A stretch of DNA of 64,000 nucleotides from Allacma fusca (lineage: Eukaryota; Arthropoda; Collembola; Symphypleona; Sminthuridae). Location: positions 31,072,654 to 31,136,653 of the forward strand of contig OX359250.1 of assembly GCA_947179485.1 (NCBI GenBank), given 5' to 3'. How positions within the stretch are numbered: the stretch's first letter is position 1; every line of letters starts with the position of its first letter. Shown one piece after another: positions 1 to 14,011 of this stretch. The position numbers were made by a program, and so were the translations under genes. The notes beneath the pieces were generated by a model. The model had not been told where the DNA came from. It made no database searches and saw nothing but the letters and a program-made list of their open reading frames with translations.

Positions 1-982
1 AAAGCGACAAAATTCTAAGGGAATTATTTTGACTGACAAAGTTTTGAGTAAATTTTTTTGACATACAAAATTTTGAGGACCTTGTTTCGGGCGAATTTGA
101 GGACCAATTTGAATTATTTTCAGGAATTAGGACGTTCGGTACTTTAACATCTTGTACGAATTTTAAAACATTTTTGAAAACAAAATTTAAATACATTTTT
201 AATCCAATACTGGATCACCTTGAAATCTACACTTGAAACTGTCTTCCCACCTCCGAAGATAAATTTTGATTGAGTCCCCTGAGCTCTTGAAAACCTTTTC
301 CGGACCTCTTACCCCCAGAAAAAGTTCCCCCTAGTCAAATCGAACATTATTTAAAAATATGGAGGTTCATAGAGCCGACAAAAAAGGACAGGGGGAGTTG
401 ACATCGGAGAGGTTATTCCAGCTGGGAGACAGCTCTCACTGGAAGTAAACAATGATTACAGTGGAGTCTCCATCACTGATCCGAGGAGCATAAAAATGAG
501 GTTTTGGAATTCCCCGCAATGATTTTCCCGGTCGAGTCGGAATCGGTAATTGAAGTTTATCGAGTGTTTCCAATCTGATGGAATTTCAAGCCCCATCGAT
601 CAGAGAACATGTGGATAAGCCTATACACTTACATATTAAATGATTAGAGCTGAAGCGTTGTAGAGAGGACTGTAATAATGATCGATACTAACATTTAGTG
701 CTAGCTGGATTTTATTTTTGTGACGACATACATACCTAGAAGAAAAAAAAAGCGTTCACGTTTGCATACAAATAAATAAAGGCTACATGAGTGGAGACGA
801 GAGATGGACCTATTACACATACATATGTACGTGTGAGTAATATCTTTAAAAAAGCTATTCGCAAAAATAAAAGCACAGCTATACAAGTAGATTTATCTCA
901 TTGTTTAAATACGTTCCATTAATTTTCTAAAGACAGCCCCAAACCCATTATTACACACTTTTGTCCACATGTACTAAAAAAA

Positions 983-1023
983 ATTATTATTATTATCATT
1001 ATTATTATTATTATTATTATTAT
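983..1023. repeat. (ATT)n microsatellite
   Basis: Trinucleotide array of ATT units interrupted by one ATC, about 41 bp. Confidence 0.9.
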
Positions 1024-2512
1024 AGCTGAGGGAAGACAACAAAATGTTCGCAAAGTACAGTCATCCTCCTCCTCTCACTATACTTATAGACACACACTCT
1101 CCTCTATACAGGGACATGTCAAAACACAAGGAAACAATTGAGCCGGAGTGTATGTCTCTGGGAAGGATTGGTTCTCGGGATGTGTAATTATATAATATGT
1201 ACATACTAAAAAAAATTAATTAATTACGTAAAAACTATTTAGAGATTATTACAATATATTACAATAGAGAGAGAGAACAAAAATCGAGAATAATTATCGT
1301 TACACCAGACCAGACTCCTACATTAAAAAAAGAGAAAACAAAGGAAGCGTGTACATCCCAAATTGATACCAAAATACAAATGATTCAAGTCATAATAAAA
1401 AAATGAATCATTCACTCATTTTATACTTTCACAAAAATAATCAACATATAAATACAATGGTTTAGGGAAGTAGTCAATTTCTTCATGTATGTAACTTAAT
1501 TATGTGTAGGGACATACGGATAATTATAGGAATAAAAAAAACTGGAGTCACTAAGTCCAGGTATGTGAAGACACCGATGTTTCATAAATATAAGCAAAAA
1601 ATACAACAACATGTTACGTCAAATTACTTGTAGGAACCTAAGAAATTTAATATGTAAAATTTATATAAATTAAATATTTATAGGAGTTATAGTCGAAGTG
1701 TTGAGGGATGTCGACAGGCTACACAACACAACACACGAGTCATTTTAAATGTTGACACTTACACCCATCATGATGAGTGTAGGCGACCGACGTAATAATT
1801 ACAGCTTGTATCAATTGTGTTATGGCAGGCATAAGATTCTACTATATAATTATATATATACATATATATAGATACACACACTCCCTTATTTTTTTGCTTC
1901 AGACTCGGTTAACCCTGAGTGGGGGGCATCATTACTCTATACATACATATGTAACTATACATATTTTCTAATGAAACAAAAATAACACGGGGAATGCAAA
2001 TATGTAACTTTAAGTAAGTTGGTTTTGATCCCTGGAAATCAGTCCCTATGTCTATAGCGGTGACTTGTTATTATGAAATAATCAGTGAAAATTATCGACC
2101 TCATTAATTGCTATCTCCCATTCCTCCAAGTCATTACTTCATTCGAAGTTTCAACCCTTCCCAAAAGTACCTGCTCCTCAGACAACTCACTCAGCTCCTC
2201 AGGTACTCAATGCTACAAGTAATTAAATTCCAGCTCCTGTCTTCTGTAGGTTTTAAAACTCCTGGAAATATTTGGGGATTTATTGGAACCTTCTTTTTTT
2301 AAATAGAATTTTCTTTATTAGGGCAAATTTACAACTACAAATTTGAAAATTTTAAAGGCAGGGTAGATATATGTACATACGTTGATTTCCGAGAAACATA
2401 TCGTAAAATGTGAGTAGTTACTCTAAACCTTTGAAATTTGAGCCTTAAACCATAGGAGAAAGAAAACTTTTAAATCATTTGGCTTGATCGGCACCGTTCT
2501 GAAAAAGAGCTC

Positions 2513-2760
2513 GGTCAAAGTAACTTGGTCAAAGGGAGCTAGGTGAAAGCACCTAGGAGAAATTACCTTGGAGAAAGCACAGGAGTGAAAGCACCTAAGT
2601 GAAAGCAGCTGAGTGAAAGCACCTAAGTAAAAACAGCTGGGTGAAAGCACATGAGTGAAAGTACCCAAGTGAAAGCAGCTGGGTGAAAGCACCTTAGTGA
2701 AAGCACCTAAGTAAAAATAGCTGGGTGAAAGAACCCTAAGTTAAAGCAGCTGTGTCACAG
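2513..2760. repeat. 14-bp minisatellite with 28-bp higher-order pattern
   Basis: Roughly 15 tandem copies of a 14-bp unit close to GTGAAAGCACCTAA. Units with CACCT and CAGCT tend to alternate, giving a 28-bp super-unit. Flanking copies decay into more diverged units such as GGTCAAAGTAACTT. The minus-strand open frame across it is a by-product of the repeat. Confidence 0.85.
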
Positions 2761-3430
2761 GACCCAGTTCAAATTAGCAGGGTCAAAATAGCTCCTGAGG
2801 GTCGTGGTTGAGACTGACAGTGAAAGTAACAAAGAAGGAACTGGGATCCATGGAGCAGTTTATGTCTCGATAAATTTTGTGTGATTACTATGGAGTACAA
2901 GTGAAAAAAAAGAGAAATTTGGTGCGTAAAATTGCGCTTCCTTTTGTCGCGTTAAGAGTCAAGTATAAATATATAAGTGGTTTAATTTTAAGACTAAAAT
3001 AATTAAATACTGTAAATTCCTAAGTTAAGGTGAACAATATGTGTGTTCGGTGAAGTTGTATAAAAAAACCATTACTATAAATGCTACATGCCTATATGAA
3101 TGTAGACGTATATGTACGTGATTGTTTCATGGTATAACTTTAAATCTTATCAAGTGCAGTGATTATGTGTTCTAATAATTATGTCATTTTATCCGTTGGA
3201 CGAAAAAAAAATTTGCCTCGTGGAAGGCCCTTTCAGTGTTTGCTCCACCTTACATAATTAATTGTACATATATTAATTACATATATAAAAAAAAGAAATA
3301 GAGCTTAAAAAAATCGTTTGTAATATGTACATATATCTAATCACTCGTATAGACCTAGGGGTAGGTATTATATTAATTACTGTATCAACTCTAATTAACT
3401 TGAGTATGTCATTATGTAATTTACATAAAT

Positions 3431-3496
3431 ATTATATATATATATATATCTATATATATATATATATATATATAATTATATATATACACACACAGG
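3431..3496. repeat. (TA)n microsatellite
   Basis: Nearly pure TA dinucleotide array followed by a short CA run. Confidence 0.9.
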
Positions 3497-3795
3497 TACA
3501 TAGGTTCCACAGAGAAGCAACCTCATGCATTATTGTCAGCAACAGGCAGAGTGACTCATAATTTTATTGTGTGTGCGCTCACAAAAGCGGGAGAAAGAAA
3601 GAGTCCAAAATCTTTGACACAAAAAAAAAGGAGAACATTTTTTTGGGGGAAAGGGACGATCATCTACACACATATACACAGATATGTACGTACATATATG
3701 TGGGATGTAAATACACAAGACAAAAAAAAATAAGCGTGACATTAATAATTCCAATACGTGTTTCCTGTTCCGGATAATTGTTATATACTACGATA

Positions 3796-3796
<1 letters not shown>

Positions 3797-3840
<44 letters not shown>
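3797..3840. repeat. (GT)n microsatellite
   Basis: GT dinucleotide array with a few substitutions. It explains the overlapping short open frames around it. Confidence 0.9.
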
Positions 3841-4725
3841 GCGAGTCCTCGTTGACAAAAAACAAAAAGGGACAAAAAAACTTTGTTTTTTTGCAAAAGT
3901 GTATAAAAAAAGTACATGCAAAAAAAAGAACAGTCCTGATGTGACAACATGAACTGAGCGTTGTGTATACCAAAAAATGTGTTTGGATTTTCTATTTGAC
4001 AATTTTTTAAGCTTTAATCATTAAGTACTAATTACTACTCTATAAAATACTACTGTGTATCAAACTGCGTATACACACTATATTACTATAATGCCATATA
4101 CTGAACCACTGTGCTATTGTGAATCGAAACTGGATTTAGGATTCGACATCTTCTCACTTTACATGTAAACTCTTGAACGTACATACATACATATCAAAAA
4201 GGAAAAAAATCAAAGGCGGCTAAGGAAACTGTACAGATGCAACACAATATTTAAGTACAAGGATGTATTATTATTATTATCACAGACAAAAAAAAATTAA
4301 TGCATATCACGCAATTACTATATACTACTGTACTAACAATTGTGAACTAAAATTGAAACATATCAAAATAGACATTTTCTATAGATTTCTCACCCATACT
4401 GTCGTATATACTATACTCGGTATAAAAAAAAGACGCACGGTACATTGTATGTATATTTAAAAAAAAAACAAACTTGAAACGTTCAACCAATCGATACCTT
4501 ATACTTGCCTACAAGATGCTGGAAACAAAAACCCGTTCAACTATATACACATACATCCATCACATTACTAAAAAAAGACTCACTCACGACAAAATTTCAA
4601 TTACCACAAAAATAGTACTGACTCAACTCCAAGGCTTAGACTTTAGTAGACAAATTGTGATTGTAAACTCTCAATTCATATCAAATCCTCGCTTATTTTC
4701 ATTTTTATTCCCACGTTCCTTAACT

Positions 4726-5270
4726 GCTCTTTCAAAACAATCCTCATTTTGGGATCGTTCAAATCAACTTTCTAATTGTGGGCTCGTTCAAATCAATTTT
4801 TTAATTTTAGTCTCGTTCCAAGCAACTTGCTCATTTGGGGCTCGTTCAAAATAACGTGCTTATTGTGGGCTAATCTCCAAAATTTAACTTCAAAATCTTG
4901 AGAATTCGCAGTCTTTAAAAATTCTCTTTAGTTATTCAAAGAACTTTCTCTTTAAACTTGTTTATTTTCTTTAAATATTTTTTTATGTGCAATTTTTTCA
5001 GAATACTGTTTCTGGAACGCTTTAAAATCATGTTTTTTAGAATCGTTCAAAATTATTGTTCTTTAAAATCATTTAAAATCATTGTTCTTTAAAATCATTT
5101 AAAATTCTTCTTCTTTAAAATCATTTAAAATTCTTCTTCTTTAAAATCGTTCAAAATTCATGTTGCTTAAAATCGTTCAAAATTCATGTTGCTTAAAATC
5201 GTTCAAAATTCATGTTGCTTAAAATCGTTCAAAATTAATGATTGTTGGAATCGTTTCAAGAATAAGTCTT
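4726..5270. repeat. degenerate 26-bp tandem repeat block
   Basis: The best-preserved part (about 5040-5250) is a tandem array of a 26-bp unit containing TTAAAATCGTTCAAAATTC. The three most recent copies at 5150-5230 are almost identical. Older, more diverged copies containing CGTTCAAATCAA extend left to about 4730. No protein is supported here. Confidence 0.75.
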
Positions 5271-5719
5271 CAATCGTTTGAAATTTTGTAAAACCGTTCA
5301 AAAGACTGTTCCTCTGATTATTGAAAAAATCTTCTGCAAACATATCTGCAATCTTTCAAAAAATAAAACAGATCTTCAGTCCTTTAAAAAAACTGACTTT
5401 CACTGGTTCAAACTCAAATACAGATCTCCCTGTTATATTGACAACTGTAGGACTTGTGACCATTGACGGACTCCCGATAACGACTTCTTGACAGGGACGG
5501 ACAAGGTAAAACCCTGGACAGCTTATGTCCTCAGGCAAAATGACCGTGTAGGTTTTTGTTAAATTGCAAATCCGTGTAGGTCAGCGTACTCCCAGATTTT
5601 TATTAGTGACTGGGTTGAGGTTGGGAATGATGAGGGAAGGATCTGCTATTGACTCACAGTGAGTATCTAATCCGACACCTTAAAAATTGCTCTACTATAC
5701 GGACGAGAGGGAGAGATCT

Positions 5720-5720
<1 letters not shown>

Positions 5721-5762
<42 letters not shown>

Positions 5763-5764
5763 AA
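5721..5764. repeat. (GAAA)n/(GA)n microsatellite
   Basis: About seven GAAA units running into a GA array. Confidence 0.9.
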
Positions 5765-7959
5765 GTTAGAGGGACAGAGAGCTACCAGTAGTACATTTCT
5801 GAGTCAATGAGACAGGACTCGGGATCCACTGTAAAGAGTAAGATTATCCTACTGAATCAAATGACAATGATGTGTGAATTAAAATATGTATATAATAAAT
5901 ATAGTATCACTGTTATACACTACATAAATCTAAAGGGAGAGGATAAATTAATTACTAGACGCTACAACAATTATTACTTCAACTGAAACTGTCAAATTCC
6001 AGTGGCAAAAAAAAACTAAATAAAAGGTACATATCTCAATGGTGGATCTGGAAGTGAACAGCAACTGCTTACAACTACATATACATATCACTTGAGCCTG
6101 AAATTCCAATAACATGTAATAAGTGTACATTACTTAAAATATATAGTCAATAAATAATATTTAGGCGTTATTGTAACTACAACACTATAATAACTATAAT
6201 TACAAGAAGCATGATAAAAATTAATACGTTTCATATTATACGTAATTACATCTATATATTATCACATAATAGAATATACTCTACTCAAGTTACAGGCGCA
6301 ATTATCAAAGGGACGACAACTAGAAAATTATTACAGTCCGAGCTATCTATAAAAAAAAAAACCCACGGTCATCATACTTGACTCCGATGATCCTGACTCG
6401 GACAGGTCATTCTTGTGAGGGCAGTCATATTTCCTTGAGTCTGGCATTGTGTATAAGGAGTCTATAAAATAAAAAAATATAGCTCTGGGGAAATATTAAT
6501 GTTTGTCAATATGCTTGGGATTTTTTGGGTTCGGCGGATTTCCCCCCCCCCCTCCCCTTGAGAGAAAAAAAATTGTTCTGTTGGTGTAAAAACTGTTATT
6601 AGTACCTAACTAGTTATACTAAGGGCAGTGACTATATACATACTATATGATTGCTAATTACGACGACTCTACTGGAAAAGGGGGCTGTGCTCATATGTCA
6701 CTCTTGATTTGAGACATTAATTTTTAAAGGTCACGGATTCAGTTCCATATTTGAGAGCGTGTTAAATAATGTACATTGGGCGGAGAGCTCCGTATGAGAC
6801 AGTTAATAAAAAATAATAAAAATTACAATTTTTTGTATTTTTTTGAGAGTGTGGGGGAGGCAGTTTTGGGGGAATTACATTGGATCATAAAAATAGTGCT
6901 GAGATTTGGGACTCCCCAAGTGTACCGTCGAAATTTGACTTTTTAGACCTTTGCTGACATCGGAGTTTCCCAATTGATTTAAAATTTCGAAATTGGTATT
7001 TTTGAGATGCGTTTTTTCAAGGATGATTTCTGGGATTACTATTAACAAATGCTGAGGGAAATAATTGGGCCACAGAGTAATTTTTAAGGGGGAGAGTCTC
7101 TAGTGCAATATTTGATGGGATATTTGGGGGTTGAGGGGACTGTCACGATGGAATCACTCATACCCTGAACTTATACTATATTCTGTATTGTGCATATATA
7201 ATAATAATAATACAAAAAAAATAATAATAATACTGACGAACATGGTCATTCCTATATAACTTATGTATGTACATATGATGAGGAATTAATGTGTATATAA
7301 AGATATATAAAAAAAAACAAATTGAATCAGTTTGGTAGCTTTATTAAAACAAAATATATATATATATATATCTATAGATATATAAAAGTATAAATAATTA
7401 AAATAAACAATAACATATTGTATTACTGTGCATACAACATATGCGTTCATTAAATGTGACTTTTACCTTGTACATATAAATACATATATTACATAAGTCG
7501 ATGAACGGGGATAAAAAAAACTATTCAACTGCTATATATAAATATACTAAAAATATATCAACACAACTATACATGCATGTTCATGTGAGTTTAACATTTG
7601 TATAGGTAACCTTAAGGGCGGAATTTAACCCGTGCAGATATGAATATACTGATGTGGGATTACGTCAAATGAGAGACATCTCTGTGTGTAGTTACTGTGT
7701 AGGGGTCCAGTGACCAGGTTTTTCTGCATCAGTTTTTCTCAGTCAAGGCCGGATTTTTCTTTACTATTTCTCCTCTGAGGATTCCATACTCCCTCAATAT
7801 TTTTTCAGGGACTTTATCAGAGTTTACAGGGACTCTTTGTCAGTATTAATCCTCTCACATGGTAGCTGGCTCATCCTTACAAATTCCAGTCAATTCTGAA
7901 TTTTGAAGCTACTTTCTAATGCTGAAAAGTTTACTGAGTAATTTTTTTAACCAAAAACT

Positions 7960-8400
7960 ACTGAAATCTTTCCCGTAATTTCTGAAATTTTATCTCGAAA
8001 ATCATGAGTTTTTAGGCCAAAAATCCTGTAATTTTAACACAACATTCTTGAAAATTTAAAACAAAATTCTCAAAACTTTAACACAATATTTGTAAAATTT
8101 GCAATCGAAACCTCAAATAATTTTAACCCGATAACCTGAAATTCGCAAAAATTATACCCCAAAACCTAAACAAATTTTACGTTAAATTTTAAACATTTTA
8201 CCCCAAAACCTAACCAAATGTTACCTTAAATTTTAAACATTGTACCCCAAAACCTAACCAAATTTCCCCTTAAATCTCAAAATTTTACCCCAAAACCTAA
8301 ACAAACTTTCCCAGAAAACTTCAAATTTTACATGAAATTTCAATATGTTTACCCCAAAATCTCAATAAATTTGCAACTCAAGACCCCCAAATATCTAAAC
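7960..8400. repeat. degenerate ~44-bp tandem repeat
   Basis: The motif TTACCCCAAAACCTAA recurs at about 44-bp spacing (cccc at 8157, 8201, 8245 and 8288), with diverged copies on both sides. It is an old tandem array with no coding signal. Confidence 0.7.
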
Positions 8401-10861
8401 CTGAGAATTATCAGGATTTTAGGTACTACTTAAATTTTCACGATTTAAAAACAGTCATCACCTTGCTTGACAAAACCAGAATTTAAACAGAATTTAGTGA
8501 ACAATAAAATCTCAGGACCACAAATACAATAAATACTCCCAGCGGTTACGACAATTTAGATTTTCAGGGATGCCCCGTAAAAAGTTGCAGAAAATTAATT
8601 CGAATTTGTCGCAATTTTTAAAATACGTTACAAAAATGATTGTCAGAGACAAACAATGGCAGTCACTGAATTAAAACAGTGAATTTTGTTCAATGGGATA
8701 AGTCTTAATAGAGAAAAATCCTGTACTGAGTGAAGAAACCTGGTCACTTAAAAAATGACTTGAGTAATAAGAATTATTACTGCATACATAAAAAAATATG
8801 CATTTGACAGCAGTGACTACATCAACAGAACTAAACTCAACTCATTACTTCTATCGTGGCTATATACTATATATACATATATATGGTATAAAACTAAATG
8901 TATAAAAATTGTATGAGTACACAATATATACTTATATCACATATCAAATAAAAAAACATATCAACCTATATGTACCCGCGTATCTAAGGATATAACATGT
9001 GTGTGTGTGTATGTGTGTGTGTGAGCGCAGGTGCAGAAGTGCATGTGCGTCTGCAAACATGCCACTTACATATGTACGACTAGCTCTATATACAAAAAAT
9101 TGAATTCATATCAAAAAGAGTCTTGAGTGCTTTTGTGAATATAACTAAAATAAACATATGAAATATTTATACATACAAATAATATATAAATATATATGCA
9201 ATATATTTATATATTAATGATTTTGCTATAATGTTAACGACTAGCTTTAATTAATGGACTAACTGAGGACATGGGATTCGAAGGAATTTTTATGGAAAAG
9301 TGTATAAAAATGCAATAAAATATCCAGGTGGCAGGGAAAAGGGTATGAGATCCAAAAAAACTAAATTACACGAAACACCCACACACAGACAAAAAACACA
9401 CCACTATACATAATATCTACACTCACACCCAAAAAAAACCAGGAGTTTTACCTGCATTCAAAAAATACTGCAGTTTGAACTACAAGTAAAAAAAATGTAT
9501 TAATTTAGTGGATTTTTTCCCCATTGACTACTAATCATGTATAAATGACCTAATTGATTCTTTGAGTCAAACTTGTACACTTGCAATTATTATTGCTGAC
9601 AATGCCAGCATTTAAGTTAGCTCTGTATAGTGTCTCCGTAATTAGGAGGGCTGGACAATTGACAGTCTCAGCAGTTATGGTTCTGATATTACAATTTCTA
9701 GCTTGTAAGCATTTGCTCAAATTATTTCATTAATTCCTACAATAATTATTTTTAACTCCAACACCCTACAATGGTAATTTTATAAATTGTCATAAGAGTG
9801 TACTAATTCCATATGATTTTAATAATTATTTACATTAATCACATTTTCCCACAAGGGCTCCAGTCCCTTGTGATAGATTTGTGATTTGTAACATTGAAAT
9901 TTCCAGTAGTCATTTTTAGACTTGATTTTTGTACAACTGTTTGGATTGTCCTAAAATAATTAATTAAATGTAAACACTTGCGTTATTTTTCCCGCCCCCC
10001 CCCACCCCCGAAATTTTGTTTACTATATACAAAAAAAAAATTGCAATACTTTTTCCCCATTCTGGATTTTGAGTTTTAGAAAAAAAAACATTTTAAATCC
10101 GAAGAAAATAGTGGTTACAAGAAAGTTTAGTTTTTTTAAAAAATTCCAGTTCCTTTTCCGTGTCCCAGGGAGATAATAAAAAATCTTGTGTAAAAATGGA
10201 ATTAAATTGAGAAAGTCTCTTGGACAGTATTACACATTCAAAAAATATGGATTTTGAACCTTGACCCATTGTATAGAAATTGGATGGAAATTAAAAAATT
10301 AGAGCAGTAATGATAATTATTCAAAAGTTAGATTAATTTTTAACGGAACCTAACGAGAGAGAAATGTTATTGGAATTTCGACAGTGATTTAGTTCTGATA
10401 GTTTCCGTTCCACAAATAAAAGAAAAAAGGATTACAAACAAGAATACTATATGAATGCTATATACAAACACACACCAAAAAATAAAAACAAATGCATTTA
10501 GTGAGGAGTGACTTGACCCTTTGAAACAAAAGCACCTTACAAGGAGAGCAGGGACCTTGACCTTTCCGAGGTGACCGGAACACTGTCCTCAGAGCTCTTT
10601 TGGGATGCATGTAAATTTGATTACAATATTGGACGAGACCCCGGAGAAGCACAGAATCCAGAAATGTAAAAAAAAAGTTATTGCAGAGAATATAAAATAT
10701 TGGGAGGAGTATTATACAAAAAAAAAGATAAAAAATGTGTTGGTAATTATATGGGACAATCTCTGCAATAAAAAAAGAAATCTCTTATAACAATTTTGTT
10801 TCCAAACATTGCCTTACTTGTATGCTGGTTTTGTTTTCCATTTCCACATTGGAAAAACAAT

Positions 10862-10874
10862 AGAGAGAAAGAGC

Positions 10875-10910
<36 letters not shown>

Positions 10911-10923
10911 GAGAGAGAGAGAG
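10862..10923. repeat. (GA)n microsatellite
   Basis: GA dinucleotide array with GC interruptions, about 60 bp. Confidence 0.9.
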
Positions 10924-12060
10924 TAGTGGAATTTTACAATATCAGAGATAAAGATTTTAAAAAAATCACATTTGTAATAGCTGATAAGTCGAAAATTACT
11001 AAACTTACTATCGATTATTTAATGATTGAAACGTAATTAGAAATTAATACATTGAGTACACATACTATATTAATCTTATTCGTAATTTTAAATACTTTTA
11101 GTGTGTATACTGTGCAGGCTATATATACTTACTAGTGACGTTACACGAGTCTCTGTGAATGAAATTCGTTTTAGCTAAAAATTACTATGTACAGACATAC
11201 AATATATAAAAATATACTACAATACAGTTATAGTTATTGGACAACATACATAATATTACATTGTCATGACAGAGGTGTAGCCTGTATGAGTAATTATTAC
11301 GAAGCATTAAAATGTTTAAAGTCATTGTTAAAACGCATCGTCATTAGTAAAATCAAAATCTATTAAAAACTGACATTCTTTAACGATGATCAGCGGAACG
11401 TCCTCAATTATTTCTCATCTCACACTCATCCCTATCGGCCGCATCATATTATTCCCGACAACAGTATAGTTTCTATAGAAGTTATCCTTTTTTTTTGTTG
11501 AGCTTAATTGCATCCTTAAAATTCAAAAATAATTAAAGAATGTATTTTTTTAAATGAATCATAAAAAAAATTCAATTCCCATAATACAGGATTTTTTTTA
11601 ATTCAGAAAAGACTTCGTAAGTTTGCATCCCTAGGTTAGGACAGTGGAATGTCACATTTTTATACAACTGGGTTTGATTGGGTTTAGTTTCGTTCAGGTT
11701 TCGGTTCAGTCTAGTAGTGTGTAGTCCTCCAGAATTTTTTTATTCAATTTGATTTAAATACTATTTCTTTGATAGTCTCAGGTTATTTTTAATTAAAGCA
11801 CACATAACAGTCATTTCCGTACTGGATTGCGAGGCTTTCATATTTAGAAATATCACAACTCTTAATTAATATACGAAACCTTTCTAGCCCAATTATTTGG
11901 CAAGATTTTTTTATATTTTATTTTAACGGATTATATGCAAAGGCTTACTGGGAGACGTAGGGGGTTGCAGTAAAAAACAGTAACAAATAGATTTGGGACT
12001 TTGGTAAACCTACGAAGGCTTTGTACAGCATTGACTTTGACGGCAGCAGATTGAAAAAAC

Positions 12061-13842
12061 ATGTCTGACGATGAGAATGAGAAGACAGATTTGGAGAAAG
12101 TGGGACTTTTTGTGGACGGTCCATATGACACTGATGTCACTCTTTTTAGGCCGGACATTAAAGGTTAGGCATTTCCAGTGGAGAGTAGGATTCATATGAG
12201 TAACAGACTACTGGAAAGGATGGGGTTTAAAATATGAGTCGTTTGTAGCCTTAATGGGCCGAGATCCGGGGGAGGAAGATCAGGAGAAGCGTCTGGATGG
12301 CCCCTACCCATTGGTGTCGGGACATAAGCTCAAAGCTGCCACCAATGATTGGCCCTTTTCAGAATTTCTTTACTTGTGGGAAGAACAGCCTTACGAAGAT
12401 CCAAATGAATGGCGTCGTAAGGATAGGTAGTTCGAATTCTTCTCCAATGGGGGGCTTGACACTCCAAACATGAAAGCAAAAGCCCAATGAGAAATGCTAG
12501 AAACATTTTAATTTTTATAAAAATTTCTGCTTACTCAACAAATTTTGGAAATTAAACCTCTGTGTAGAGCTGAACAAGCTGAGAAAAATATTGGTGACGA
12601 ACCGTTTTTGTCCATGGTTGGCCCTAAATTAATGAACGGCTTGGGAACCTACTATGGAACTTTTATTGAAGAAATGGAAGGTAAACACAAGAGTTTTTCT
12701 GTCACTATTTTGGGGGAGGGCTGAAGTGGATTTAATTGACGCTTTTATCCTCTCACAGCATTCAGCCCAGAAACTAAAGACAAGGATGAAAATCCTTTAG
12801 CAGGAATGCCGAATTTCTTGACGAATCCGGGCAAAAAAGGAACTGGATATGGTTACGCTAATGTTACAATCAATCCATATCCGGAGCGCGATGAGTAATT
12901 AAAATATTGCATTCTTCTATATGAGAAAACTTTATGGGGAAAACAAATTACAAATGATTCCCACTTTTTATTTGTATACTCAAAATCGGCCGACGAAAGA
13001 TCATTTTATTTTTTATCATAAATGTAATAATGTGTGGGATTTTAAAAGGGAGCGTTGCGTGTAAATAAAGCAAATTCCTTTCAGGGATATGGAAGATCCT
13101 TTCTTTGATATATCAGAAGCGATGAAAGACGCACGGGAGGCCCATGAGGAAGCTATCGTTGGTGATGGTCCATTCATGCCTTCAGGATATTCCAAGGTTT
13201 TCTTAGGGTTTTTGCCGGAGTTGTTAAAATTTATCAAAAATTCAATGGTACTTTTTCCTGATCAAAATTGTTACTGTTGCAGGAATACTTCGACCCAAAC
13301 CCATTTTTAAATGACCGGGATCCAGATGGTGAGGAGGAAACGTACGACTGGGACAGGCTGGCTAAAGGTGACGACGAAGAATTAAATGGAGATAGGCCTC
13401 CGTGGGTACCGAATAGCTACACAAAAATTGTAAGATTAAATGAAAATGTTTTAATGAGTCATGCAACTGGAATTTTTGTTGTCCAATAAATATTATTGAT
13501 GATTGAATTTTTTGGTTTACTAGATCAACGGAAATAAAGACGTTGTTCAACCAATAGAGAAGTTCCCTGCGAGAGAGGAAGATGAGGAAGATCCATACGT
13601 GGACCAACCGATGAATATGTTTAGACAAGCCAATAAAGAGGTAGGTTTTTGACGAAACAATAAATAATCAATAATCGAGAAGTTTCATGCAGACTAACAT
13701 AATTGCGTTCGTTCAGAATGAAGATGAAGACAAACCTGTCTGGAAACCAACTATTCATCGTCGCACAAGACAAACAAAATCAATTATCAGCTACAACGTA
13801 AATCTGAGAGTCAATTCAACTAACTTTCATCGATACTTGTAG
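12061..13842 (+). CDS. CFAP96: CFAP96 (UPF0602/C4orf47 family) cilia- and flagella-associated protein
   Basis: Eight exons: 12061-12163, 12249-12426, 12568-12680, 12759-12894, 13085-13196, 13283-13429, 13524-13640 and 13717-13842 (stop TAG). All introns are 76-190 bp with GT-AG ends, and the joined frame is open for 343 aa; human CFAP96 is about 310 aa. Family hallmarks are the start MSDDENEKTDLEKVGLF, the segment GLGTYYGT (about residue 120), the nearly invariant TNPGKKGTGYGYAN (about residues 155-168), the EYFDPNPFLN block (about 215), and a basic C-terminal tail with RRTRQTKSIISYNVN. Family members associate with axonemal or other ciliary microtubules; the exact role here is inferred. The protein is very acidic between residues 220 and 320. 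The next gene to the right is on the opposite strand and convergent. Start: the first ATG of the conserved N-terminal block. Confidence 0.93.
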
Positions 13843-14011
13843 CATCAGCTCCATGATTTTTTATTTTATCTTGAATTTTATTGAAAATAAGGCTCTAGTC
13901 AATCTTTACAGATACCATTGCCAATTCCTGTTTACAACTTGCGTCTTGCGATTAGTTATTTACATGATTATTAGTACCTTAGTAAATATTTATTACCTCA
14001 AAATCAGCCCG

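Larger units (their letters stand above)
1..11400. other. gene-poor AT-rich region
   Basis: No convincing spliced gene is visible in this stretch. It is AT-rich intergenic, intronic or untranslated DNA with many poly-A/T runs, TATA and TACATA simple repeats, and three tandem-repeat blocks listed separately. A few short GC-richer islands with protein-like reading frames (about 395-529 plus; 5376-5560 and 6384-6463 minus) are described as findings, not called as genes. Confidence 0.6.

Noticed and set aside
2513..2760. CRISPR-like regular repeats
   Set aside because: Units are directly adjacent 14-mers without unique spacers, in a clearly eukaryotic context: a minisatellite.
4474..4854. 126-codon plus-strand open frame
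   Set aside because: Its second half lies in the degenerate CGTTCAAAT repeat block and composition is that of AT-rich noncoding DNA, with no domain or splice support.
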